Of a stretch of DNA of 64,000 nt, positions 54,461 to 63,583 are shown piece by piece. Position numbers and translations under genes: made by a program. Origin of the DNA: Actinomyces dentalis DSM 19115 (GTDB lineage: Bacteria > Actinomycetota > Actinomycetes > Actinomycetales > Actinomycetaceae); the NCBI RefSeq assembly GCF_000429225.1, contig NZ_AUBL01000003.1, positions 78,163 through 142,162 on the forward strand. Reading direction: 5' to 3'. The notes beneath the pieces are model-generated. The model was not told the origin of the DNA. It saw only the letters and a list, made by a program, of their open reading frames with translations, and ran no database searches. Position 1 is the stretch's first letter. Each line of letters starts with the position of its first letter.

Positions 54461-54617
54461 GACTCTCCTGTGGCAGGCGGTGCGGAGGCGGGCGCGCCCG
54501 CGGCGGTGCCCGACGGCGCCGTCGGCGCCGACGACGCCAACGGTAACGGAAGCCCCCGGCCGCCGGGCGGCGCGGCGGGGCCGTGAAATGGTGCTTGCGT
54601 GCGGGGACGGCGGCGGT

Positions 54618-54661
54618 TAGGGTGACCGTACTTCCCTGAGTCGACCCGGAGGGGGTCCGGT
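54618..54661 (+). promoter_or_regulatory. Promoter and ribosome-binding site of the RHS gene
   Basis: TAGGGT at 54618-54623 is a -10 candidate giving a leader of about 30 bases. GGAGGGGG at 54648-54655 sits six bases before the ATG. Confidence 0.45.
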
Positions 54662-57600
54662 ATGGGCGACCTGAGCCTGGATGATCTGCACGCGGCATCG
54701 GACGTGGTGTGGGATTACACGGTCAGTTCCGATCTGGCCGCCAAGTTCGACGCCGCGGCGAGCGCGGTGGAGGGCCAGGTCGGGGGGCGCACCAGCCGCA
54801 GAACCACGTACGGCACGCACTTCCAGGGCTACTACGCGCAACTGTGGTCCCACAATATCGATACGGCCAACAGCGACGCCCGGCTGCTGGCGAGTCGTCT
54901 GCGGGACGTGGCCAAGGGGATCCGGGATCTGGAGGCCGATGCGCGGGCGGAGCAGGCGAGGATCAACACCGCCAGGGAGTGGAAGGCCAAGCGGGATTCG
55001 CGCTCGGATCTGGAGAAGTTCGGCGAGACCATCGATTTCCTTCATCTGTTCCACAGCGACTCGAACGCGCCCAAGGCTGATCCGGTTCCGCAGATGGTCA
55101 AGTCCTACGAGGCCCCGGACCAGGGCGCGCGCGAGGAGTTCGTGGGCACGTCTGCGACCGGGGTGTCGTCGGCGCTGCCCGATGATCTGCGCAGCTTCAC
55201 CTCCGAGGAGCGGGCGGCGACCGACGAGATCCGCAGCACGCCCACGACGCTGTCCGGCCGGGTGGAGGACTTTCGGACCAAGTGCCAGTGGGGTCAGCTG
55301 GCGTGCGACCAGGTCCTGATGGGGTTCAACAATTACATCACGTCGAATGACAACGACTGCACGCGCACGGACGTGGTGGCGGAGAATTTCGAGGCGGCCG
55401 GCGGGTCGGGCGTGATCTCTACGGTGTCGGACGCGGCGATCTCGGCGAGCCTGGAGGCCAACGGGATCTCCGAGCAGCGCCCGCAGCTGGAGATCCCGCC
55501 GGTGCAGGCCGTGGGCAACCCGCCGACGTCGGGGTTCTCGAACGACCCGGTCAACACGGCGACCGGCAATTTCGTGGAGAACGAGGAGGACCTGCGCTTC
55601 GAGGGCGGGACGGCGCTGCTGGGCTGGGTCCGCTCCTACTCCTCGCTGAGCCGCAGGGCCGGTGGGCACGGGCCCGGGTGGGCGTCGTTGGACGGGTGCG
55701 GGCTGCGCTTCGAGGCGGAGGGGGCCGCCTGGACGCTGGCGGACGGGCGCGAGGTCGTCTTCCCCCGCCTGGGGGAGGGCTTCGACCGCGCCGAGCACGA
55801 GAACTTCTGGCTGGCGGGCGGCGAGGACGGCTGGACGGTGACGAACAACACCGGGGCCCGGTGGGAGTTCACCGGCTCGGGGCGGCCGACGTCGTTCACC
55901 CTGACCGAGGGCGCCACCGTCCTGTTCGACTACGACGGCGCCCGGCTGGTGAGGATCCGCCATGTGCGCGGCCACGAGATCGCCGTGGAGTGGGACGGGG
56001 ACCTCATCGCCGCGGTGCGGGCCGACGACGGGCGGCGGGTGGAGTACCGCTACGACGAATGCGGGCGGCTGGTGGAGGCCGCGGGCCCGCTGGGGTCGCG
56101 CCGCTACGAGTGGGACGAGGACAGCGGCCTGATCGGCGCGGTGATCGACGCCGACGGCGTGGTCGAGGCCCGCAACGCCTACGACGAGTCGGGCCGGGTG
56201 ACCGCGCAGACCTCCCGGTTCGGGCGGGTGACGCGCTTCGCCTACCTGCCCGGGCGGGTGACCTCGGTGTCGGATGCGGACGGGGGCCGGGCGAACACGT
56301 GGGTGGCCGACGCCCGCGGCCGCCTGCTGAGCGTGACCGACTCCGACGGCAACCGCTCCACCATGGCCTACGACCGGTGGGGCAACCAGGTCATGGCCAA
56401 GGACGGGGAGGGCCGGCGGACCGTGCGCCAGTTCGACGAGCGCGGCCGCCTGGTGGTCGAGCTGGCGCCGTCGGGGGCCATGACGCGCCTGGTCTACGAC
56501 GAGCACGACCGTCTGACGGACATGGTCTCCCTGGAGGACGGCTCCGAGGTGGCCCGCACCATCATGTCCTACGAGGGCGGGCAGTCCCAGCCCTCGCGGA
56601 TCGTCGACGGCGAGGGCGGGCGCACCGACATGGTGTGGGACGGGACCCTGCTGCTGGAGGTCACCGACCCGACCGGGGTGAGGGTGCGCTTCGCCTACGA
56701 CGAGCACGGCGACCTGGTGGCCTCCACCGACGCGGCGGGGAACACCACGCGGGTGGTGCGCGACGGCTCCGGGCGGGCCGTGGAGCTGATCATGCCCTCG
56801 GGGGCCGCGACGCGCTTCGCCTACGACGCCGCGGGCCTGCTGACCCGCCGCGTGGACCCCGACGGCGCGGCCTGGTCGTACGAGTACTCCGCCGCCGGGC
56901 GGCTGAGGGCGATGGTGGACCCACTGGGGGCGCGCACCGCCCTGGAGTACGGGGAGAACGGCGAGCCGGCCGCGACGATCGACCCGCTGGGGCGCCGGGT
57001 GGAGCAGGAGCTGGACGACCTGGGCAATGTCAGCCGCGTACGGCTGCCCGACGGCGCCGTGTGGGAGTTCACCCACGACGCCATGTCCCGGCTGAGGCAG
57101 ACCGTCGACCCGAGCGGCGGGGTGTGGACGCGCCACTACGACCGGTTCGGGCGGCCGAGCGGGACCACGGACCCGACCGGGGTGCGCTCCTTCCAGCGCT
57201 ACTCCGACGCCCGCCGGGAGGTCACGGCCGGCGACGCGGCGGGTGCGACAACGGTGAGGATGGACAAGTGGGGGCGGCGGGTGGCCGCCGTCGGGCCCGA
57301 CGGGTCGGAGACGACCACCGCCTACGACCGGTGCGGACGGCCGGTGGAGTTCGTTGACGCCGCGGGCGGGCGCACCCGCATCGAGCGGGACGCGGCGGGG
57401 CGGCCGGTGCGCATCCGCCGCCCCGGCGGCGGCAGCGTGCGCTACGACTACGACGAGTGCGGGCGCGTGGCCGGGGTGCGGGGCGCGATGGGCTGGCGCA
57501 CCGAACTGGGCTACGACGCCGACTCCCAGCTGATCCGCGAGGTGTGGCCCACGGGCGAGCGGGGCTGGATCCGCTACGACAGGTGCGGGCGCATCACGGC

Positions 57601-60133
57601 CCGCCACACCCCCGGGGCGGGCACCTCCCGGTGGGTCTACGACCGGTGCGGACGCATTGCGGAGACCAAGGACCCGGTCTACGGCGTGCGCCGCTTCCGC
57701 TACGACGACGCCGACCAGCTCGTGGCGGCCATGAGCGGGGCGGGCGGGGTCACCCGCTACGAGTACGACGAGGCCGGGCGGGCGGTGCGCATTATCGACC
57801 CCCTGGGCGGGGTGGAGGCGCGCGACTTCGACGCCATGGACCGCTGCACGGCCATCACCGACCCGCTGGGCCACGTCTCGCGGGCCGTCTACGACGCCGC
57901 CGGCCGCCTGGTCAAGAACGTGGACGCGGACGGGCGGGTCATTGAGATCGGCTACGACGACGCCGGTCTGGAGGCCTCGCTGAACGTGGACGGGCGCCCG
58001 TTCTCGCGCACCAGCCGCGACGCGAAGGCGCGCATGCGCACCATCGAGGACTTCTCCGACCCGGAGCGGCCCCTGACCCACACCCTGGCCTACGACCCGC
58101 GCGGCCTGCTGGTGCGCCACGACAGGAGCCCCGCCGGCGGCCGCGACGGAGGCGGGACGGCGAGCATTCGCTTCACCTACGACGCCGACGGGCTGCGCTC
58201 CAGCGTGACGGCGCCGGGCGGGGCCACCACGACCTACCGGCGCGACGGAGCCGGCGACGTCATCGCCGTCGAGCACCCGGGCCTGGCCACCGCCACCCTG
58301 GAGCGCGACAGGGCGGGGCGCGTCGTGGCGGCCGTCGTCGGCGAGGCGCGCCACGAGTGGGCCTTCTCCGACGGCTTCGCCTCGCGTCACACCGTCACCG
58401 GCGGCGGGCGCACCCGCACCTCGCTCATGGAGTACTCCGAGGACGGGCTGCTGGAGTCGGTGAGCACCGACGGCGCGAAGACCCGCTACCGCTACGACGC
58501 CTCCGCCCAGATGGTCGAGGCGGCCGGCCCCCGGGGCGTGAACGCGTGGACCTACGACGCCGCCGGGCGCCTGACCCGCGAGCGGGTGGACGGCGTCGAC
58601 TGGGAGCGGACCTACGACGCCGCCGGGCGGCTGATCGGGGCGAGCAGCGACAAGGGGGACGCGGTCGCCTACACCTACGACCGCTCGGGCCGGCGCACCG
58701 GCGAGAAGCGCTCCGACGGGTCCCGCCGCGACTACGAGTGGACCGGCCTGTGGACCCTGTCGGGCGTGACCGACCGCAGCGGAGGCACCGACCACGGCGG
58801 GGGCGGGGACCCGGTGGTGCGCACCACGACGCTGGTGGACGCCCTCGGGCAGCTCTCCCGCGTCGATGACGAGGAGCTGTTCTTCGACGACGCCACCGGC
58901 GGACTCCTCCAGGCCGGCGACAGGGCGATCGTCCACGCCGGGCCCCTGACCGCCTGCGGCCCGGACGGATGGCTGGAGCCCCCCGCCTGGCGGCCGGGCC
59001 GCGACACCGCCGCCGCCAACCCCTACCTGCCCCCCGCCACCCGGGCGTCCCTGGGCCGGAGCCTGGGCCTGGGCGCGGGCGGCGAGCTGCGCGTGGCGGG
59101 CATGGAGTGGCTGGGCGCGCGCGTCCTGGATCCCGCCAGCCGGTCATTCCTCTCCCCCGACCCCGTCGAGCCGACCGCCGGCGCCGGCTGGGCCGCCAAC
59201 CCCTACTCCTACGCGGGCAACAACCCGGTGAACCTGTACGACCCCGCGGGCCTGCACCCCATCACCGCCGAGGAGCTCGACGCCTACCGCAAGGCCAACT
59301 CGCCCAAAGTGGGTACCGCCCTGGCCATCGCTGTTGGCGTCGGACTCGCGATCCTCGGCGGGCCGGCGGGCATTGGGGCGGCCATCGCGATCGACGCCAG
59401 TCTGGGCGCCGCGGGCAACCTCATCGACCAAGCCTGCTCCGGGTACCCCATCAACCTCGGCGAGGTTGCGCTGAGCGGGGCCCTGGGCGGCCTGGGCGGC
59501 GGCATCGGCGCCGCGGCCAACGGCACGTTGGGACCGGCGGTAGGCAATGCTCTGAGACGGTTGGGTGGTAACACCCCTATCGGACGACGTTTCGTCCAAG
59601 GTGGTATCGGTGGTATCTCCGGCGGAATTTCCGGCTTCGTCACCGGGGGACTCGGCGCCCTGGCCACAGGAGGAGACTTCTGGCAGGGAGCCTGGAGCGG
59701 AGCCCGAGACGGAGGCGTCACCGGCTTCGCCGGAGGAACCATCGCAAAGACCAAACCTCGTCGTTACGGACCTATGAGGAATGGGCCGCTTAATGCCAGT
59801 GATACCGCAACTTTCCGGAGTGGGTCCTACAATGAAGTGCAGATACAAGAACCAACAACGCTTTATCGTGTCTATGCTGATGCTCGCAATAAATTTGGTA
59901 GATTTTGGAGTAGAGCCAAACCATCCGGACCCCTCCAGTCTCAACTCGATCTTGCCCTCAACCCCGCATGGGGGAACACTGCCGACAACGTGGTCACGAT
60001 TCGGGTTCCTCCGGGAACGCTGATCTACGAGGGGGTTGCCGCGCCGCAGCCGATCTCAGGGGGTTCCTCGTATCTCGGTGGAGGGAATCAGGTCATCATA
60101 CCCAAGGTCAGAGGGGGATGGGAGTTGCCGTAA
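54662..60133 (+). CDS. RHS/YD-repeat polymorphic toxin with TNT-like C-terminal tip
   Basis: This 1823-residue protein has a helical N-terminal domain (about 1-115) like WXG/LXG secretion domains, a DUF6531-type start of the RHS shell near 290 (NDPVNTATGNF), dozens of YD repeats to about 1470, and the RHS core NPYSYAGNNPVNLYDPAG near 1520-1535. A Gly-rich hydrophobic stretch (about 1550-1700) follows. The final 95 residues are a separate tip: TLYRVYADARNKFGRFW, LNPAWGNTADNV, VPPGTLIYEG and GGGNQVIIP. The Arg near the tip start and the GGGxQ near its end resemble TNT NAD-glycohydrolases. GC falls from about 59,800 onward. It is a likely contact-dependent toxin; the export route is inferred. 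Confidence 0.85.
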   Translation: MGDLSLDDLHAASDVVWDYTVSSDLAAKFDAAASAVEGQVGGRTSRRTTYGTHFQGYYAQLWSHNIDTANSDARLLASRLRDVAKGIRDLEADARAEQARINTAREWKAKRDSRSDLEKFGETIDFLHLFHSDSNAPKADPVPQMVKSYEAPDQGAREEFVGTSATGVSSALPDDLRSFTSEERAATDEIRSTPTTLSGRVEDFRTKCQWGQLACDQVLMGFNNYITSNDNDCTRTDVVAENFEAAGGSGVISTVSDAAISASLEANGISEQRPQLEIPPVQAVGNPPTSGFSNDPVNTATGNFVENEEDLRFEGGTALLGWVRSYSSLSRRAGGHGPGWASLDGCGLRFEAEGAAWTLADGREVVFPRLGEGFDRAEHENFWLAGGEDGWTVTNNTGARWEFTGSGRPTSFTLTEGATVLFDYDGARLVRIRHVRGHEIAVEWDGDLIAAVRADDGRRVEYRYDECGRLVEAAGPLGSRRYEWDEDSGLIGAVIDADGVVEARNAYDESGRVTAQTSRFGRVTRFAYLPGRVTSVSDADGGRANTWVADARGRLLSVTDSDGNRSTMAYDRWGNQVMAKDGEGRRTVRQFDERGRLVVELAPSGAMTRLVYDEHDRLTDMVSLEDGSEVARTIMSYEGGQSQPSRIVDGEGGRTDMVWDGTLLLEVTDPTGVRVRFAYDEHGDLVASTDAAGNTTRVVRDGSGRAVELIMPSGAATRFAYDAAGLLTRRVDPDGAAWSYEYSAAGRLRAMVDPLGARTALEYGENGEPAATIDPLGRRVEQELDDLGNVSRVRLPDGAVWEFTHDAMSRLRQTVDPSGGVWTRHYDRFGRPSGTTDPTGVRSFQRYSDARREVTAGDAAGATTVRMDKWGRRVAAVGPDGSETTTAYDRCGRPVEFVDAAGGRTRIERDAAGRPVRIRRPGGGSVRYDYDECGRVAGVRGAMGWRTELGYDADSQLIREVWPTGERGWIRYDRCGRITARHTPGAGTSRWVYDRCGRIAETKDPVYGVRRFRYDDADQLVAAMSGAGGVTRYEYDEAGRAVRIIDPLGGVEARDFDAMDRCTAITDPLGHVSRAVYDAAGRLVKNVDADGRVIEIGYDDAGLEASLNVDGRPFSRTSRDAKARMRTIEDFSDPERPLTHTLAYDPRGLLVRHDRSPAGGRDGGGTASIRFTYDADGLRSSVTAPGGATTTYRRDGAGDVIAVEHPGLATATLERDRAGRVVAAVVGEARHEWAFSDGFASRHTVTGGGRTRTSLMEYSEDGLLESVSTDGAKTRYRYDASAQMVEAAGPRGVNAWTYDAAGRLTRERVDGVDWERTYDAAGRLIGASSDKGDAVAYTYDRSGRRTGEKRSDGSRRDYEWTGLWTLSGVTDRSGGTDHGGGGDPVVRTTTLVDALGQLSRVDDEELFFDDATGGLLQAGDRAIVHAGPLTACGPDGWLEPPAWRPGRDTAAANPYLPPATRASLGRSLGLGAGGELRVAGMEWLGARVLDPASRSFLSPDPVEPTAGAGWAANPYSYAGNNPVNLYDPAGLHPITAEELDAYRKANSPKVGTALAIAVGVGLAILGGPAGIGAAIAIDASLGAAGNLIDQACSGYPINLGEVALSGALGGLGGGIGAAANGTLGPAVGNALRRLGGNTPIGRRFVQGGIGGISGGISGFVTGGLGALATGGDFWQGAWSGARDGGVTGFAGGTIAKTKPRRYGPMRNGPLNASDTATFRSGSYNEVQIQEPTTLYRVYADARNKFGRFWSRAKPSGPLQSQLDLALNPAWGNTADNVVTIRVPPGTLIYEGVAAPQPISGGSSYLGGGNQVIIPKVRGGWELP

Positions 60134-60459
60134 TGAGTATTTTCCCCGTGGACTGGAGAATAAGACTCTTTTTCCTCAGACATCGAAGATGTCACGTGAA
60201 GCTTCCGGACGGATGGTTCGGTAGACCGTACGATAGTTATTATTCGTTGGTTAAAGTCGAAATTGATGATGACACATTGACCATCGAGTTGACGTTTTCT
60301 CTGCGCCTCATATTTCGCGGCATTCCGGAACTGGAATCGAAGGCGGACGGGCTTCACCTGACCGACTTCGATACATTCATATTCGAAGGAGGAAAGGATG
60401 GTGTGCATAACGATAAGTACACCTCGGGAGAGGTGCATCTTGTTACCATGACTCGATGA
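60133..60459 (+). CDS. Candidate cognate immunity protein
   Basis: This 108-residue, low-GC gene starts MSIFPVDWRIRLFFLRH. Its ATG overlaps the toxin stop by one base (TAATG), so the two are translated together. No known domain is recognised. The protein has no signal peptide and is probably cytoplasmic beta-rich, as expected for a neutraliser of an imported toxin tip. The immunity role is inferred from position only. Confidence 0.65.
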   Translation: MSIFPVDWRIRLFFLRHRRCHVKLPDGWFGRPYDSYYSLVKVEIDDDTLTIELTFSLRLIFRGIPELESKADGLHLTDFDTFIFEGGKDGVHNDKYTSGEVHLVTMTR

Positions 60460-60571
60460 GTTCTCTTGATCGAAATATATTCATGTCGAGCAGGGGAGCC
60501 GACCATGCGGATCCCATTTTGGCGAATGATCCTGGTGGGCGCGTCTATCTGTGGACAGTAGATTAAGCGTA

Positions 60572-60697
60572 GTGTTGGCGTCTCTTCTCGACGGCAGGTT
60601 GGAGCCGTTGACTTATTCGATCGGGTTCTTGAGCGCCCCGCCCGGCAGGGTGGCGCGGGCTGCGAGAATGAGTCGTGCGCATATCGATCTTCATTAG
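60572..60697 (+). pseudogene. Truncated duplicate of the 63584 gene 5' end
   Basis: Forty-one codons (VLASLLDGRLEPLTYSIGFL, then SAPPGRVARAARM) match the first 32 or so residues of the gene at 63584 almost exactly, then diverge and stop at TAG 60695-60697. It is a 5' fragment left by duplication or recombination between cassettes. The bases before it (60460-60571) show nothing assignable. Confidence 0.7.
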
Positions 60698-60712
60698 GAT
60701 TGAGTTGATTTA

Positions 60713-61099
60713 ATGAGAGATGTTGATGGGGTTCTGCGGCGGGCGAGTCGGACGTTCTCCCCGCATAGGGTGGATGAGGTGTACGTTAATGTGAGTACTG
60801 CGCTCTTCATCGAAGCGGAGGGGCTTCGCTTCGGTGTTCTGGGATTCTTCCGGGTCCTGGATCCCCGTGGTCGCGTGGTGCTGTACTACTCGTGCAAGCC
60901 GACGTCGTCCTCAGACGCCTCCTCGCCACTATCGGTGTTCGATGGGGCATTCATCGTGGCGATGAACGTGTCGGAACAGGGGGACCTTGCGGACATTAAA
61001 TTCGTTTTCGACAATGGTTATCGAATTCAAGTGTTCGACACGGACCCCTGGGAGACGTGGAGCCTGTCGCTGGAGGGTGTGGTTCTTCATGGAGCCTGA
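60713..61099 (+). CDS. Small orphan-immunity-like protein A
   Basis: This 128-residue protein of unknown function has lower GC than the chromosome. The C-terminus has FVFDNGYRIQVFDTDPWETWSL, a pattern repeated in the next gene and at 61891-62244 and similar to DUF6188-type proteins. The ATG overlaps a TAA; no strong ribosome-binding site is seen. It overlaps the next gene by 11 bases. Confidence 0.6.
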   Translation: MRDVDGVLRRASRTFSPHRVDEVYVNVSTALFIEAEGLRFGVLGFFRVLDPRGRVVLYYSCKPTSSSDASSPLSVFDGAFIVAMNVSEQGDLADIKFVFDNGYRIQVFDTDPWETWSLSLEGVVLHGA

Positions 61100-61595
61100 A
61101 CGGAGGATCGTTGATGGCATTGGCGGATGGCTGCCGTTGAAAGTGGTTCTGCCGATGCCCCGGGGAGGCGTACGCCTGCTGGCCGGGCCTCTTACCCCGG
61201 TGGACGTCTTCAAGGTGCTGGTGGGCCCCGAATTCTTCTGGGATGAGGCCGACGGCGCGGCCCCACTGCCCTGGGACGGGATCTTCACAGATGACTTGTT
61301 CTGCCTCGTAGTAGGAGGGAGAGGATGGAACCTGCGGACTCTGGGACAGTGGAGGGCTCTGGATGATAATAGTGGGTTTCTGGCCAGTAGTGACGTGCCA
61401 TGGTGGCGCACGGATGTCCCTGGGCTTCTTGGAGCCGTGGTGGCGGAGTTCCAGATACTCCCAGTGGGGGAGGTCTGCGACCTGCGCATGCGATTCACTA
61501 ACGGATATATCTTGGAAGTTTTCAGTAGAGACCCCCTCACCTCATGGAGATTGGAGGGCAGCACTGTGGAGTTACCGGTTGCGAACGATGTGTAA
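61089..61595 (+). CDS. Small orphan-immunity-like protein B (paralogue of A)
   Basis: This 168-residue protein starts MEPERRIVDGIGGWLPLK. Its C-terminal FTNGYILEVFSRDPLTSWRLEG matches protein A. The start lies 11 bases inside gene A, so the two form a coupled pair. A longer in-frame opening begins at 60987 but overlaps gene A fully. Role unknown; immunity is inferred from locus context. Confidence 0.6.
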   Translation: MEPERRIVDGIGGWLPLKVVLPMPRGGVRLLAGPLTPVDVFKVLVGPEFFWDEADGAAPLPWDGIFTDDLFCLVVGGRGWNLRTLGQWRALDDNSGFLASSDVPWWRTDVPGLLGAVVAEFQILPVGEVCDLRMRFTNGYILEVFSRDPLTSWRLEGSTVELPVANDV

Positions 61596-61644
61596 GTTCT
61601 GTGCAAGGAGGACCCAGTTCACTCCAGTCCGCCTCACGGGAGTG

Positions 61645-61752
61645 TGCTGGAGCAACGTCCGGACTGAATCATTCAACGCCACCCTGAAGATTATTCAGCG
61701 GGCGTCCGACCGCATTTATGGGAAACGACGTTATGGCGGCCCGCCCTCATGA
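61645..61752 (+). pseudogene. Transposase fragment, ISL3-like
   Basis: Thirty-five codons (CWSNVRTESFNATLKIIQRA, then SDRIYGKRR) match the C-terminal ISL3 pattern N-x-R-T-E-x2-N-x3-K-x-I-x-R. The last part, KII-R-S-RI-KR, recurs at 62241. The rest of the gene is missing. Confidence 0.4.
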
Positions 61753-61758
61753 GGAATA

Positions 61759-61884
61759 ATGACCGGCAAAATCAACGTTCACGACCTCATGAAGACCGGG
61801 CTGCCGCCATATCACCCTCCAGGAATGTGCGCAGACGCCTACCGAATAACCTTCAAGCCGAATGTCGAACGGACAGGTTTTTGA
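61759..61884 (+). CDS. Short hypothetical ORF
   Basis: Forty-one codons (MTGKINVHDLMKTGLPPYHP...) follow GAGGAATA, a fair ribosome-binding site. No similarity is recognised. It may be a fragment of a lost cassette. Confidence 0.3.
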   Translation: MTGKINVHDLMKTGLPPYHPPGMCADAYRITFKPNVERTGF

Positions 61885-61890
61885 ACATTC

Positions 61891-62244
61891 ATGACGACGA
61901 ACATTCGTGAGCGCATTAATTCTACCTTACCGGCGACGGTGACGAGTTTCGAGCTGGTATCAGATACTATCCCAGTCATGCATGCAGGCGTTATGGGGCT
62001 TCAAATTTGGGGCGTTTTTGTGGGGCAGAGCGCGGGAGAGGCGCTGTGGGATGAAATGAACCCACCGGATCTTACTGTTCGCCTGAAAGCATTCGAGAAA
62101 AATGACCTGTTGTCGATGGATGGCGGCCCGGGTTGGCTGCATCTAGATTTTACAAATGGGTGGATTCGCATTGTGGCAGACACATGGGAATGGGAACCAT
62201 GGTCGATTATTTTTCCTGATATCTGGTGGACCGGGAACATATGA
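61891..62244 (+). CDS. Small orphan-immunity-like protein C (paralogue of A and B)
   Basis: This 117-residue protein contains LHLDFTNGWIRIVADTWEWE followed by PWSI, the same C-terminal block as A and B (F-x-N-G-aromatic-x-I-x-V, then W-x-x-W-S). It is AT-rich compared with the chromosome. Its stop overlaps a short ORF as ATGA. Function is not known. Confidence 0.6.
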   Translation: MTTNIRERINSTLPATVTSFELVSDTIPVMHAGVMGLQIWGVFVGQSAGEALWDEMNPPDLTVRLKAFEKNDLLSMDGGPGWLHLDFTNGWIRIVADTWEWEPWSIIFPDIWWTGNI

Positions 62245-62369
62245 AGATCATCCGACGGACGTCCGAACGCATTTTTGAAAAGAGAGTCGATACATCCGCT
62301 GAACCAGGGGCCGGCGCGAGGGGGCACTCGTGGACGAAGATGATATCGGCGACGCGACCTCGCCGGTGA
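62241..62369 (+). CDS. Short ORF or fragment, MKIIRRTSERIFEKR
   Basis: Forty-two codons are coupled to the preceding gene by an ATGA overlap. The N-terminal 16 residues match the end of the fragment at 61645-61752 (KIIQRASDRIYGKR). It is either a tiny coupled gene or a transposase remnant carried along with the cassette. Confidence 0.35.
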   Translation: MKIIRRTSERIFEKRVDTSAEPGAGARGHSWTKMISATRPRR

Positions 62370-62504
62370 CGGGATTGATCAGACGCCTTCATCGTCACCA
62401 CACGGGTCGCGCTGCACCCGCATCAACACACCAGACCCCCAGAGATCAGACAACCGCCCATCGACCTTGCCGACCCTATGCACCGTCCTTTTCCTTTCCG
62501 CACC

Positions 62505-62558
62505 ACCGCGTCGATCCCCGGTCCTGGGCCGCCGGTTCTGGCGAGAAAGGCTCATTGA
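62505..62558 (+). repeat. Dispersed repeat copy (single end)
   Basis: CGATCCCCGGTCCTGGGCC continuing to GGCGAGAAAGGCTCATTGA matches, at about 80% by eye, the minus strand of 40198-40250. The surrounding gap 62370-62593 holds no other feature I can support. Confidence 0.55.
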
Positions 62559-62593
62559 GGTTCTACCGCTGGTCGGTTTTGAGGAGGAGCAGG

Positions 62594-62983
62594 ATAATGA
62601 CGGAATTGACCCCCCTGGTGCCACTCGCAGGTATTCCGGGCCGCCGCTGGGCCGCGCCGCCCTTGAGTCAGGACAAGTATGATCCGGACACACTCGAACG
62701 TCTCATCCGGTATTTGGAGAGTTCTCCAATGATTCTCGCCTGGATGGGATATACCGAAGATCTCATCGGAGGAAAGTTCAGTATTCCCGGCGGGTCCGCG
62801 ACCATGAGTGACGGGAAGTACTTCTGGCGCTACGAAGCGGGCATGTATCTCAGGCACTACCCGATTCGGGTGCCCGATGAGGCGATCACCCATTTCAGAT
62901 CGCGACATTGGGATCCCCCCGAATTCAGCCCGACAGAGATCGCGGAACTCGAAAAGGTTCTGATCTCCATGTTCGAGTACTGA
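62594..62983 (+). CDS. Small orphan-immunity-like protein D
   Basis: This 129-residue protein starts MTELTPLVPLAGIPGRR. It has the pattern LAWMGYTEDLIGG followed by PGGSATMSDGKYFWRY. I recall a similar pattern in small actinobacterial proteins near polymorphic toxins, but cannot name the family with certainty. GAGGAG lies upstream of the ATG. Confidence 0.55.
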   Translation: MMTELTPLVPLAGIPGRRWAAPPLSQDKYDPDTLERLIRYLESSPMILAWMGYTEDLIGGKFSIPGGSATMSDGKYFWRYEAGMYLRHYPIRVPDEAITHFRSRHWDPPEFSPTEIAELEKVLISMFEY

Positions 62984-63114
62984 CATAGAATTTTGGGATC
63001 GATCCCGCGGCGAGCACCGGCATGGTTTGCGGATTCAAGGAGGGTTGTTCAGCGGGAGTTCGAAAATATTCCTGAGGAGCGGTGTGATGATGGAATTCTG
63101 CTGGAGGTCACGTC

Positions 63115-63465
63115 ATGAAAGTGGATGAGGTCGCCGATTTTCTCGTCAAGGAGGGGGTACGCCCCAGGTTCTTCGCCATCAATACGGTCGTCGCCGACGA
63201 CGCCGTCGTCCTGTATCAGGAGGGTCCCGCCCGGTGGGTCGTGTTCTACACAGAGCGCGGAGTCCGTTCCAGCGAGAGGGTCTATGATTCGGAGGACGCC
63301 GCCTGTCAAGCACTGATCAAGAAGGCTCTAAACATGGAGAAGTGGATGAGGGAGCACGAGTCCAGACCGCGCAGACCGCATCCCGTTACGCCGAAGCCGA
63401 AACCGGTCAAGAAGGGCCCCGACTTCATTGTGGACTCCACGGGCTCGATCACGCCAGCGCGGTGA
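63115..63465 (+). CDS. Small orphan-immunity-like protein E
   Basis: This 116-residue protein starts MKVDEVADFLVKEGVRPRFF. A central VVFYTERGVRSSERVYDSED is followed by a helix with Cys-Gln, and the C-terminal third is a basic Pro-rich tail. GGAGG lies eight bases before the ATG. It is probably another immunity protein or its relic; function not established. Confidence 0.55.
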   Translation: MKVDEVADFLVKEGVRPRFFAINTVVADDAVVLYQEGPARWVVFYTERGVRSSERVYDSEDAACQALIKKALNMEKWMREHESRPRRPHPVTPKPKPVKKGPDFIVDSTGSITPAR

Positions 63466-63583
63466 CAAGCCCTGAAGACCCTCACGACGATCGCGTCCGC
63501 CCTGGTTGCACAGCGGTTCGCATGGGTTGTACACTGCGAACGATTCTCGTAACCGCATCCACTCGTGGACGATGGGATTTGGC

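Noticed and set aside
54617..58936. Minus-strand open frame of more than 1400 codons opposite the RHS gene
   Set aside because: It mirrors the YD repeats, is made of Val/Gly/Arg/His-rich repeats and has no recognisable domain; it is a shadow frame.
61645..61752. Reading the SFNATLK sequence as an IS3-family integrase tail
   Set aside because: The preceding residues (N-x-R-T-E) and the following K-x-I-x-R fit the ISL3 pattern better, and the other IS3 core motifs are absent; even the ISL3 call is tentative.
63510..63542. Small inverted repeat GTTCGCA/TGCGAAC as an operator or attachment site
   Set aside because: Arms are only seven bases with a long spacer; this could easily arise by chance and no related copy was seen.
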